Part shown: piece by piece, positions 40,040 to 48,447 of the stretch
Layout of the letters: the number at the start of each line of letters is the position of its first letter
How positions within the stretch are numbered: the first letter of the stretch is position 1
Source: Pseudomonas sp. PDM04
GTDB taxonomy: Bacteria; Pseudomonadota; Gammaproteobacteria; Pseudomonadales; Pseudomonadaceae
Direction of reading: 5' to 3'
NCBI RefSeq assembly: GCF_014851765.1
Contig: NZ_JACVAI010000001.1
Location: 434,001 to 498,000 of the forward strand
Length of the DNA: 64,000 bases
The notes under the pieces: generated by a model
The model's database searches: none
What the model was told of the DNA's origin: nothing
The model's input: the letters and a program-made list of their open reading frames with translations, nothing else
Position numbers and translations under genes: made by a program

Positions 40040-41344
40040 ATGCCTCTGACTCGCAAAGCCTACCGCGCCGCCATCCTGCACAGCATCGCCGACCCTGCCG
40101 AAGTGGGGACCGAAGCGTCCTACGAGTATTTCGAGGACGGCTTGCTGGTGGTCGATAACGGCCGGATCAGCGCCCTTGGCCACGCCAGCGACCTGTTGCC
40201 CACCCTGCCCGCCGATATCGAGATCACCCATTACCAGGACGCGTTGATCACTCCCGGGTTCATCGACACCCATATCCACCTGCCGCAAACCGGCATGGTC
40301 GGTGCCTACGGCGAGCAACTGCTGGACTGGCTCAACACCTACACCTTCCCCTGCGAAAGCCAGTTCGCCGACAAGGCCCATGCCGATGAAGTCGCGGACA
40401 TCTTCATCAAGGAACTGCTGCGCAACGGCACCACCACCGCCCTGGTGTTCGGCAGCGTGCACCCGCAGTCGGTGAATTCGTTCTTCGAAGTCGCCGAACG
40501 CCTGGACCTGCGGATGATCGCCGGCAAGGTGATGATGGACCGCAACGCCCCGGATTACCTGACCGACACCGCTGAATCCAGCTATGTCGAAAGCAAGGCG
40601 CTGATCGAGCGCTGGCACGGCAAGGGCCGCCTGCACTACGCCGTCACCCCGCGTTTCGCCCCGACCAGCACCCCGGAACAGTTGACCCTTGCCGGTCAGT
40701 TGCTGAGCGAATATCCAGACCTGTACATGCAGACCCACATCAGCGAAAACCTCAAGGAAGTCGAGTGGGTCAAAGCGCTGTTCCCCGAGCGCAAGGGCTA
40801 CCTCGACGTCTACGATCACTATCGGTTGCTCGGCGAGCGCTCGGTGTTCGCCCACGGTGTGCACCTGTGCGACGACGAATGCGCGCGCCTGGCGCAAACC
40901 GGCTCTGCGATTGCTTTCTGCCCGACGTCGAACTTCTTCCTCGGCAGCGGCTTGTTCAACCTGCCGATGGCCGAGAGGCACAAACTGAATGTCGGCCTGG
41001 GAACGGATGTCGGTGGCGGCACCAGTTTCTCGCTGCTGCAAACCCTGAACGAAGCGTACAAGGTCATGCAGTTGCAAGGCGCGCGCCTGAGCCCGTTCAA
41101 GTCGCTGTACCTGGCCACCCTCGGCGGCGCCCGCGCACTGCGCCTGGAAGACCGGATCGGCAACCTGCAACCGGGTAGCGACGCCGACTTCCTGGTGCTG
41201 GACTACAACGCCACGCCGCTGCTCGGCTATCGCCTGAAGCAGGCCAACAACATTGCCGAGACGTTGTTCGTGTTAATGACGCTGGGCGATGACCGGACGG
41301 TGGCGCAGACGTATGCGGCGGGCAACCTGGTGCATCAGCGCTAA
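40040..41344 (+). CDS. guaD: Guanine deaminase
   Basis: Zinc amidohydrolase of 434 residues converting guanine to xanthine, the substrate of the adjacent XdhAB. Metal ligands are visible: HIH in PGFIDTHIHLPQTG, the His in QTHISEN, AHGVHL and the Asp in GLGTDVGGG. It is the last gene of the xdh operon and is followed by a REP pair. Confidence 0.97.
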   Translation: MPLTRKAYRAAILHSIADPAEVGTEASYEYFEDGLLVVDNGRISALGHASDLLPTLPADIEITHYQDALITPGFIDTHIHLPQTGMVGAYGEQLLDWLNTYTFPCESQFADKAHADEVADIFIKELLRNGTTTALVFGSVHPQSVNSFFEVAERLDLRMIAGKVMMDRNAPDYLTDTAESSYVESKALIERWHGKGRLHYAVTPRFAPTSTPEQLTLAGQLLSEYPDLYMQTHISENLKEVEWVKALFPERKGYLDVYDHYRLLGERSVFAHGVHLCDDECARLAQTGSAIAFCPTSNFFLGSGLFNLPMAERHKLNVGLGTDVGGGTSFSLLQTLNEAYKVMQLQGARLSPFKSLYLATLGGARALRLEDRIGNLQPGSDADFLVLDYNATPLLGYRLKQANNIAETLFVLMTLGDDRTVAQTYAAGNLVHQR

Positions 41345-41347
41345 GCA

Positions 41348-41411
41348 ATCGCGAGCAGGCTCGCTCCCACAAGGATCACACTATCCCTGTGGGAGCGAGC
41401 CTGCTCGCGAT
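41348..41411. repeat. REP palindrome pair
   Basis: Two exact 24-base inverted arms (41348-41371, 41388-41411), starting 4 bases after the guaD stop, between convergent guaD and a GntR gene. It may protect the mRNA 3' end. Confidence 0.92.
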
Positions 41412-41425
41412 GAAGGCAACTCAGC

Positions 41426-42187
41426 TCACAGCTTGGCCGAACGCCCCGGCTTCTTGCTCTGCAGCAAATGCGAGAACACCGCATGCAGGTCATCGGACGC
41501 GCCTTCCTCGTCGAGGTTGAGCTTGCTGTCGATGTGGTTCATGTGGTGCATCATCAGGTCCACCGCCAGCTCGCTGTTGCGCGCTTCGATGGCATCGATC
41601 AGTTGGGTGTGCTCGTCGTAGGAACAGTGGGAGCGGTTGCCGCTTTCGTACTGGGCGATGATCAGCGAAGTCTGGGACACCAGGCTGCGCTGAAAGCTGA
41701 TCAATGGCGCATTCTTCGCGGCCTCGGCCAGTTTCAGGTGAAATTCGCCCGACAGGCGGATGCCGGCACCGCGATCACCACGGGAGAAGCTGTCGCGCTC
41801 GTCATTGACCATCTGCCGCAATTCGGCGATGTCCTCGGCGCTGGCGTGCTGCACCGCCAGCTCGGTGATCGCGCGTTCGACCAGGCGACGGGCGAAGAAC
41901 ACCTGGCGCGCCTCATCGACACTCGGGCTGGCCACCACGGCGCCGCGATTCGGTCGCAGCAGTACGACGCCTTCATGGGCCAGGCGCGACAATGCGCGGC
42001 GGATGATGGTACGACTGACCCCGAAAATTTCCCCCAGCGCTTCTTCGCTCAACTTGGTGCCGGGCGCCAGGCGCTGTTCGAGGATGGCCTCGAAGATATG
42101 CGCGTAGACAATATCGTCCTGGGTTCCGCTGCGGCCGGCTTTAGCTGCTCGCGGTTGTTTCTTGAGGGGCTGCAACTGTTCGTTCAT
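41426..42187 (-). CDS. GntR-family (FCD) regulator, second
   Basis: Regulator of 253 residues with a winged helix (YAHIFEAILEQRLAPGTKLSEEALGEIFGVSRTIIRRALSRLAHEGVV) and an FCD domain whose metal-type residues (FHLKLAEAAKN, HMNHIDSKL) are visible. ATG 42187 is preferred; the extension to 42241 is poor. It is divergent from the BenE-family transporter, with a TTGTACACAA palindrome between them. Confidence 0.92.
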   Translation of the reverse strand: MNEQLQPLKKQPRAAKAGRSGTQDDIVYAHIFEAILEQRLAPGTKLSEEALGEIFGVSRTIIRRALSRLAHEGVVLLRPNRGAVVASPSVDEARQVFFARRLVERAITELAVQHASAEDIAELRQMVNDERDSFSRGDRGAGIRLSGEFHLKLAEAAKNAPLISFQRSLVSQTSLIIAQYESGNRSHCSYDEHTQLIDAIEARNSELAVDLMMHHMNHIDSKLNLDEEGASDDLHAVFSHLLQSKKPGRSAKL

Positions 42188-42279
42188 GGGTACTCGGGTC
42201 GGAAGAACTGCGGCGAATTGACCGTGACTGTAATACGGCACAGCGGGTCGCTGGCAAGTATCGCGTAGAAATCACGGCG

Positions 42280-42291
42280 ATTGTACACAAT
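42280..42291. promoter_or_regulatory. ATTGT-AC-ACAAT palindrome, candidate FCD-regulator operator
   Basis: Perfect 5-base arms around a 2-base centre, 93 bases before the GntR start and 150 before the transporter. It resembles the TTGT-N2-ACAA sites of FCD regulators. The rest of 42188-42443 holds a lone REP fragment at 42390-42408 and no gene. Confidence 0.5.
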
Positions 42292-42443
42292 GGGTGGTGG
42301 CAACACGACTGTACGGCTGTTTGTCCCTTCCGCTGTATGGCAACGCCTGCTTACATTTGAGTTTAGGCTTGAACACGGAATCCGCGATCCCTGTGGGAGC
42401 GGGCCTCATGGTTACCCTCATCAACACCAGGAACACCGCTGTC

Positions 42444-43634
42444 ATGAACGACGCAACACACGCGCCTCTGCGCCCACTGGCCGACACATCGCCTTCGGCC
42501 ATCGTCGCCGGTTTCATCGCGATGATGACCGGCTACACCAGTTCGCTGGTGCTGATGTTCCAGGCCGGGCAAGCGGCAGGCCTGAGCAGCGGGCAGATTT
42601 CCTCTTGGATCTGGGCCATCTCGATCGGCATGGCGGTGTGTTCGATCGGCCTGTCCCTGCGTTATCGCACACCGATCACGATTGCCTGGTCGACCCCCGG
42701 CGCGGCACTGCTGATCACCAGCCTCGGCGGGGTGACCTACGGCGAGGCCATTGGTGCCTACGTGACCTGTGCGGTGCTGGTGACGATCTGCGGGTTGACC
42801 GGCAGTTTCGAACGCCTGGTGAAAAAGATCCCGGCGTCGTTGGCCGCGGCGTTGCTGGCGGGGATCCTGTTCAAGATCGGCAGTGAGATCTTTGTCGCTG
42901 CGCAGCATCGCACCGCCCTGGTACTGGGGATGTTTTTCTCGTACCTGGTGGTCAAGCGCCTGTCGCCGCGCTACGCGGTACTCGCCGCGCTGCTGATCGG
43001 CACCGCGCTCTCCGGGCTCATGGGTTTGCTGGATTTCAGCGCCTTTCATCTGGAGGTGGCGACGCCGGTCTGGACCACGCCGCATTTCTCCCTGGCCGCG
43101 ACCATCAGCATTGGCATCCCGTTGTTCGTCGTGGCGATGACCTCGCAGAACATGCCGGGCATCGCGGTTCTGCGCGCCGACGGTTACCACGTCCCGGCGT
43201 CGCCCTTGATCACGACCACCGGCATCGCCTCGCTGCTGTTGGCGCCATTCGGTTCCCACGGGATCAACCTGGCCGCCATCAGCGCGGCCATCTGCACCGG
43301 GCCGCACGCCCACGAAGATCGCCACAAGCGTTATACGGCAGCGGTCTGGTGCGGGATTTTCTACGGGATCGCCGGGGTGTTCGGCGCGACGCTGGCAGCG
43401 TTGTTCGCTGCATTGCCCAAGGAACTGGTGCTGTCGATTGCCGCACTGGCGTTGTTCGGCTCGATCATCAATGGCCTGAGCATCGCCATGAGCGAAATGA
43501 AGGAACGTGAAGCGGCGCTGATCACCTTCATGGTCACGGCGTCGGGGCTGACGCTGTTCTCCATCGGTTCGGCCTTCTGGGGGATTGTGGCGGGGGTGGT
43601 GACACTGGTGATTCTGAACTGGCGCAAGGCCTGA
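42444..43634 (+). CDS. BenE-family inner-membrane transporter
   Basis: Polytopic protein of 396 residues with about 11-12 transmembrane helices. PITIAWSTPGAALLITSLGG, GIPLFVVAMTSQNMPGIAVLRADGY and FGSHGINLAAISAAICTGPHAHED are characteristic of the benzoate:H+ symporter BenE family. No benzoate genes are near; the neighbours are purine genes, so the true substrate is open. ATG 42444 is chosen over a frame open from 42294. Confidence 0.9.
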   Translation: MNDATHAPLRPLADTSPSAIVAGFIAMMTGYTSSLVLMFQAGQAAGLSSGQISSWIWAISIGMAVCSIGLSLRYRTPITIAWSTPGAALLITSLGGVTYGEAIGAYVTCAVLVTICGLTGSFERLVKKIPASLAAALLAGILFKIGSEIFVAAQHRTALVLGMFFSYLVVKRLSPRYAVLAALLIGTALSGLMGLLDFSAFHLEVATPVWTTPHFSLAATISIGIPLFVVAMTSQNMPGIAVLRADGYHVPASPLITTTGIASLLLAPFGSHGINLAAISAAICTGPHAHEDRHKRYTAAVWCGIFYGIAGVFGATLAALFAALPKELVLSIAALALFGSIINGLSIAMSEMKEREAALITFMVTASGLTLFSIGSAFWGIVAGVVTLVILNWRKA

Positions 43635-43653
43635 GCGTTCAGCCAGACAAAAA

Positions 43654-43680
43654 AACGGCGACCCTTGGGTCGCCGTTTTT
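43654..43680. terminator. Bidirectional intrinsic terminator
   Basis: Perfect 11-bp stem AACGGCGACCC / GGGTCGCCGTT with a 2-base centre, an A-run before and a T-run after. It lies between convergent genes and can serve both. Confidence 0.9.
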
Positions 43681-43687
43681 CATGACA

Positions 43688-44032
43688 TCAGGCTTTCGGA
43701 TTGATCGGCTTTTCCGGGTACCAGACGTCGAGCAGCGGGCTGACGGTGACTTCGGTCAGTTCGCTGCGGCCCTTGAGCCAGGCTTCCACAGCGGCACGCT
43801 GCTCTTCGGACACCGAGCCACGCTTCTGCAGGCACACCAGACCGAAGTCGTCGCCGCCCACGTAGCCCAGACCGTTGGCTTCCATGGCTTCTTTGAGGAA
43901 TGCGTCGAGGAAAGCATCAATGGCTTCATCAGCCAAATCGTCCTTGAAATCCAGGTTCAGTTCGAAACCCAGCTCTTGAAATTCATCGACGCACAGTTTT
44001 TTGCGCAGACGCTGGGAACGGTTAGTCGCCAT
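43688..44032 (-). CDS. yggL: YggL/DUF469 family protein
   Basis: Small protein of 114 residues starting MATNRSQRLRKKLCVDEFQELGF and matching the YggL family linked to 50S ribosome association. The acidic middle (DEAIDAFLDAFLKEAMEANGLGYVGG) is typical. ATG 44032 is chosen; upstream frame extensions are not conserved in character. Divergent from dacB. Confidence 0.92.
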   Translation of the reverse strand: MATNRSQRLRKKLCVDEFQELGFELNLDFKDDLADEAIDAFLDAFLKEAMEANGLGYVGGDDFGLVCLQKRGSVSEEQRAAVEAWLKGRSELTEVTVSPLLDVWYPEKPINPKA

Positions 44033-44264
44033 TGGAACAATCCTCATAAGTAATAACGGGCCGCACTTTAGCAGTTTAAGCGGCCAATTGCCCGGCTCTC
44101 TGGACGCGAACGGCAACCGCCTGTAAAAAAATAGCGGTTCGGTCCCCCTGCGTACGGCACAAGGGGTTGCACCTTGGGGCATAATGCCGACACTTTCATG
44201 TCACCGAGGGTTTTTATTTTCATGCCCTCCTCTTTTCCCCCTCGGCTGTAGGGTTTTATTTCAC

Positions 44265-45725
44265 ATGATCAAATCTTTGCGTCCATTGTTGCTGGCCAGT
44301 CTTCTTGTCCCCCTGGCCCTCCCTGTATCCGCCGCCACCATCAACACCGCGCTGACACCCAACGTCGAAAAGGCCCTGAAGGCCAGCAAACTGCCGGACA
44401 ACGCCCTGTCGCTGGTGATGGTCCCGCTCAACGGCCCGGGCACCCCGACCATTTTCAACGCGGACGTCTCGGTCAACCCCGCTTCCACCATGAAGCTGGT
44501 GACCACCTACGCGGCCCTGGAAATGCTCGGCCCCAACCACCAGTGGAAAACCGAGTTCTACACCGACGGCACCCTCAGTGGTGGCATTCTCAACGGTAAC
44601 CTGTACCTCAAGGGTGGCGGCGATCCGAAGCTGAACATGGAAAAACTCTGGCTGTTGATGCGCGACCTGCGCGCCAACGGCGTCACCCAGGTCACCGGCA
44701 ACCTGGTGCTGGATCGCGGCTTCTTCCTGCAACCGCAATTGCCCGAGTTCAACGATGACGGCAATGACGAGAACAAACCGTTCCTGGTCAAGCCCGACTC
44801 GCTGCTGGTCAACCTCAAGGCCCTGCGCTTCGTGGCGCGCAACGACAACGGTCGGGTGCTGGTGTCGGTCGAACCGCCGATTGCGAGCATCCGCATCGAA
44901 AACCAGGTCAAGGCCATCAACTCCAAGCAATGCACCGGCGGCGTGCGCTACAACCCGGTGACCCAGCCGGATGGCTCCGTCACCGTGACCGTCGGCGGCC
45001 AGTTGGGCGACGGCTGCAGCTCGCAGACCTACCTGTCGCTGCTTGACCACGCCACCTACACCGCCGGCGCCGTGCGCGCGATCTGGAAGGAACTGGGCGG
45101 CAGCATCCAGGGCAAGGACGTGCTGGCGTCTACGCCCAAGGACGCCAAGGTCGTGGCTCGTGCCTTCTCCCCGGACCTGGCGGAGATCATCCGCGACATC
45201 AACAAATACAGTAACAACACCATGGCCCAGCAGCTGTTCCTGAGCCTGGGCCAGAAATTCCGCACCGACGCCGACGGCGACGACGCCAAGGCCGCCCAGC
45301 GCGTGGTGCGTCAGTGGTTGGCGAAAAAAGGCATCACCGCGCCGCACCTGGTGATGGAGAACGGTTCCGGCCTGTCGCGATCCGAGCGTGTGAGCGCACG
45401 GGAAATGGCAGCGATGCTGCAAGCCGCATGGCGCAGCCCGTACGCTGCCGAGTTCATCAGTTCGATGCCGATTGCCGGAACCGACGGCACCATGCGTAAA
45501 CGCCTGAAAACCACCGCCATGCGCGGTGAAGCCCACGTCAAGACCGGCACGCTGAACACCGTGCGCGCGATCTCCGGCTACAGCCGCGACGTCAACGGCA
45601 ACACCTGGGCAGTGGTGGCGATTCTCAACGACAAGGCGCCGTTTGGCGCGTCGTCGGTGCTCGACCAGGTGCTGCTGGACCTGTATCGCCAGCCGAAACT
45701 GCCTGAGACGGCTTCGGTGCTGTAA
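44265..45725 (+). CDS. dacB: D-alanyl-D-alanine carboxypeptidase/endopeptidase (PBP4)
   Basis: Periplasmic peptidoglycan enzyme of 486 residues with a signal peptide (LRPLLLASLLVPLALPVSAA). The penicillin-binding triad is complete: STMK at 74-77, the SNN in KYSNNTMAQQL, and KTG in HVKTGTLN. It trims or cleaves cross-linked peptides. It is probably monocistronic. Confidence 0.96.
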   Translation: MIKSLRPLLLASLLVPLALPVSAATINTALTPNVEKALKASKLPDNALSLVMVPLNGPGTPTIFNADVSVNPASTMKLVTTYAALEMLGPNHQWKTEFYTDGTLSGGILNGNLYLKGGGDPKLNMEKLWLLMRDLRANGVTQVTGNLVLDRGFFLQPQLPEFNDDGNDENKPFLVKPDSLLVNLKALRFVARNDNGRVLVSVEPPIASIRIENQVKAINSKQCTGGVRYNPVTQPDGSVTVTVGGQLGDGCSSQTYLSLLDHATYTAGAVRAIWKELGGSIQGKDVLASTPKDAKVVARAFSPDLAEIIRDINKYSNNTMAQQLFLSLGQKFRTDADGDDAKAAQRVVRQWLAKKGITAPHLVMENGSGLSRSERVSAREMAAMLQAAWRSPYAAEFISSMPIAGTDGTMRKRLKTTAMRGEAHVKTGTLNTVRAISGYSRDVNGNTWAVVAILNDKAPFGASSVLDQVLLDLYRQPKLPETASVL

Positions 45726-45728
45726 ACC

Positions 45729-45782
45729 GATCTTCGATAAACCGAAGATCAAATGCGGGAGCGGGCTTGCTCGCTCCCACAG
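45729..45782. repeat. Hairpin plus single REP element after dacB
   Basis: GATCTTCG / CGAAGATC (45729-45750) follows the dacB stop by 3 bases without a T-run, then a compact REP half with its own inverted core (GGGAGC and GCTCCC) at 45755-45782. They lie between convergent genes. Confidence 0.7.
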
Positions 45783-45799
45783 GGGTTCTGTGTTCGTCC

Positions 45800-48193
45800 C
45801 TAGTTCATCTCGCCTTCTACCCGATCCCGGCCGGCCTGCTTCGCCACGTAAACCCCAGAGTCGGCCCGCAGCAGCAGCGCGTCCGCGCCTTCGCCCACCC
45901 GCCAACTGGCGATGCCGAAACTCGCGGTGACGATGCCGACGTCGTCGATCGGCGTGCTGCGCAGCCCTTGCCACAACTCCAGTGCCAGTCGATAGGCCTT
46001 CTCGCCGTCGATGTCCGGGCAAAGCACCATGAACTCTTCGCCGCCCAGGCGACAGAACACGTCGGTGCGCCGCAGCCGATGGCCGATGCGCTCGCACACC
46101 GCCTGCAACACCCGGTCGCCCACCGCATGGCCGTGCTGGTCATTGATGCGCTTGAAGTGATCGATGTCGAGCATGATCACCGACAACTCGCCACCGCCCC
46201 GCTCGACCCTGGCCATTTCGGTGGTCAGGCGCTCCTGGAAGTAGCGACGGTTGTGGATCCCGGTCAGCGAATCAGTGATCGACAACGCCCGCAACTCTTC
46301 TTCCACCCGTTTCAGGTCGGAGATGTCAGAGATGTAGCCGTGCCAGAGCACGCCGCCGCCCGGCAGTTCTTCCGGTGTCGCCTCGCCACGCACCCAGCGC
46401 AGGCCGCGTGTGGGCAGCAGCACGCGGTATTCCTCGCGCCACGGGCTGAGCGTGTCCGCCGATGCCCGGATCGAGGAGCGGACCCGCGAGGTGTCCTGGG
46501 GATGAATCCGGGTGAAGATCGCTTCGGCGTCGAGCAGCAACACCTCCGGCTCGAGTTCGTAGATCTCGCGGATGCCATCGCTGGCGTAGATCACACTGAA
46601 ACGCCCGTCGAACTCCATCTTGAACTGGTAGATCCCGCCAGGCAGATGGGCACTGAGCTTCTTCAGCAACAGGTCCCGCGCCGCCAGCGCCTCATGCACC
46701 CGTTTGCGCTCGGTGACGTCGATGCAGATCGCCAGGTGCCCGACCCACAAGCCTTGTTCGTCGAGCACCGGTGTCGCCAGCATGTTCACCGTCAGGTGGC
46801 TGCCGTCGCTGCGCACCAGGGTCCACTCCCGCGCCTCGTGTCCGCCCTCCTCGCCGCCTTCCACCAGCATCGCCTGGCACGTGGGGATCGGTTTGCCGTA
46901 ACGCGCGCTCAACTCCGCCGAACGCGCTTCCAGCTCCCGGGGCAGAAGCAGGTTCTCCAGTGTCATGTGCCCCACCACGTTGAGGCTGGAGTAGTCGAGC
47001 ATCTGTTCCGCCCCGGCATTGAAGGTGCTGATCACACCGCGCAGGTCGGTGGCGATGATCGCGACCTGGGTCGCGGCGTTCAGCACACCCCGCAACTGGC
47101 CATGGGTGCCGCGCAGCTCCTGCTCCCGGGCACGCAGCTCCTGGGTTCGTTGCTCGACCATTTTCAAGGCACGCTGGCGCTGGCTGACCAGCACATAGAG
47201 CAGCGCGCTGAGCAACAGGCTGAGCAGGCCGCCGAGGATCACCAGGCTGCTCACCGAAGAATGGTTGGCCTTCAGGAATGCCTCGCTGGGCTGGATATCG
47301 ACCTGATAATCGTGGTCGGCCAGCCGCAGTTCCCGGGTCGCGCCCAACTCGCTGTCGGCAGGCCCGCTGGGGGATTCGTAGAGCACTTCGTGCTGATCGT
47401 CGGTGGACAGGTCGAGTATGCGCACCGACAGGTAGTCGCGGCTGGGTTCCGGCAGGTCGTCCGCCAGCAACTGGCGCATGCTGATCACCGCCATCACGTA
47501 GCCGAAGGGTTTGCTGCCGGGACTGCTGTTACGCAGGATCACCGGCGCCACCAGCAGCACGCCCCGCGCATAAGCCGGCTCGATACTGACCAGGTGCATC
47601 GGTTGCGACACCGCCATCTGCCCATGCTCGTCGGCCCGGTCGAGGGTGGCGCGACGCAGGGGCTGGGCCAGCAGATCGTAACCCAGCGGCGCGCCGAGCT
47701 TGCTTTGGGTCTCGCTGTAGAGCACCGGCACGTACTCGTCGCGTTCAGCCGCCAGTTGCAACTGGCCATCGGCATTGAGTTCGCGGATGGTGAAGTCCGG
47801 CAGCCCCTCGGCCTGTACCCGGCGCTCGAACTCGCTACGATCGGCCCCCTTCACCCTCAGGGCAAACGAATACGCTTGGGTCCGGCGCAGCAGGGGTTGG
47901 GTGTAGCCGTTGAATTCGTCGCGTTGAATCGAATCGGAGTTGATGAAAAAACGCCGCAGCCCGTCCAGGCGCTGTTCCTGATCTTCGAAACGCTCGGTGA
48001 TACGGCTGTAACGTTCGCTGGCCAGCAGTTGAAAACGCTGGTGCAATTGTTGGTCGAACAGATTCAGGGTCGACCAGGCGAGCAAACCGGTGAGGAGCCC
48101 GCCGACGACCAATACCAGCAGCGCGACCAGCCAGGCCGAAGCGTCTTCACTGATAAAGCCCAGAATCTTGGGGCGTACGGAGTACAACGACAT
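45800..48193 (-). CDS. Membrane diguanylate cyclase (CHASE-PAS-PAS-GGDEF)
   Basis: Sensor protein of 797 residues. Two transmembrane helices (about 20-42 and 313-335) bracket a periplasmic CHASE-type domain (FALRVKGADRSEFERR); two PAS domains (ending CIDVTERKRV and ISDISDLKRV) precede a C-terminal GGDEF domain. The catalytic GGEEF is intact, with an RxxD inhibitory site (RRTD) upstream, so active c-di-GMP synthesis is expected. ATG 48193 is preferred over GTG 48202. Confidence 0.94.
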   Translation of the reverse strand: MSLYSVRPKILGFISEDASAWLVALLVLVVGGLLTGLLAWSTLNLFDQQLHQRFQLLASERYSRITERFEDQEQRLDGLRRFFINSDSIQRDEFNGYTQPLLRRTQAYSFALRVKGADRSEFERRVQAEGLPDFTIRELNADGQLQLAAERDEYVPVLYSETQSKLGAPLGYDLLAQPLRRATLDRADEHGQMAVSQPMHLVSIEPAYARGVLLVAPVILRNSSPGSKPFGYVMAVISMRQLLADDLPEPSRDYLSVRILDLSTDDQHEVLYESPSGPADSELGATRELRLADHDYQVDIQPSEAFLKANHSSVSSLVILGGLLSLLLSALLYVLVSQRQRALKMVEQRTQELRAREQELRGTHGQLRGVLNAATQVAIIATDLRGVISTFNAGAEQMLDYSSLNVVGHMTLENLLLPRELEARSAELSARYGKPIPTCQAMLVEGGEEGGHEAREWTLVRSDGSHLTVNMLATPVLDEQGLWVGHLAICIDVTERKRVHEALAARDLLLKKLSAHLPGGIYQFKMEFDGRFSVIYASDGIREIYELEPEVLLLDAEAIFTRIHPQDTSRVRSSIRASADTLSPWREEYRVLLPTRGLRWVRGEATPEELPGGGVLWHGYISDISDLKRVEEELRALSITDSLTGIHNRRYFQERLTTEMARVERGGGELSVIMLDIDHFKRINDQHGHAVGDRVLQAVCERIGHRLRRTDVFCRLGGEEFMVLCPDIDGEKAYRLALELWQGLRSTPIDDVGIVTASFGIASWRVGEGADALLLRADSGVYVAKQAGRDRVEGEMN

Positions 48194-48321
48194 AAAGGCC
48201 ACTCAAAACGCCAGGTGCTGAAAATGCGCATTGGCCATGTCTGAGTTATAGCTATTAGCCACTAATTTGGCCAGCCCCCACATCGAAGGCGGAAAGGGCC
48301 GACGGAACGGGAACTGCAAGG

Positions 48322-48436
48322 GTGGCAGCGAGCCTGCTCGCGATGGAGCTTGACGATAACGCTGGATGCCTGACACCCAGCAGCGTTATCGGCTCCATCG
48401 TCGCAACGCCGCCCGGAGACGGCTCGCTCCCACAGG
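48322..48436. repeat. Nested REP-flanked inverted repeat
   Basis: Outer REP parts (GGTGGCAGCGAGCC near 48322 and GGCTCGCTCCCAC near 48422) enclose CGATGGAGC / GCTCCATCG (48341-48349, 48392-48400), which encloses CGATAACGCTG / CAGCGTTATCG (48354-48364, 48381-48391). The right side has about 14 extra bases. It occupies the 254-base gap upstream of the cyclase gene and downstream of rlmKL. Confidence 0.8.
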
Positions 48437-48447
48437 GGGGTTATCCA

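Noticed and set aside
45767..48244. 825-codon open frame opposite the CHASE-PAS-GGDEF gene
   Set aside because: Shadow frame of a confidently identified cyclase gene.
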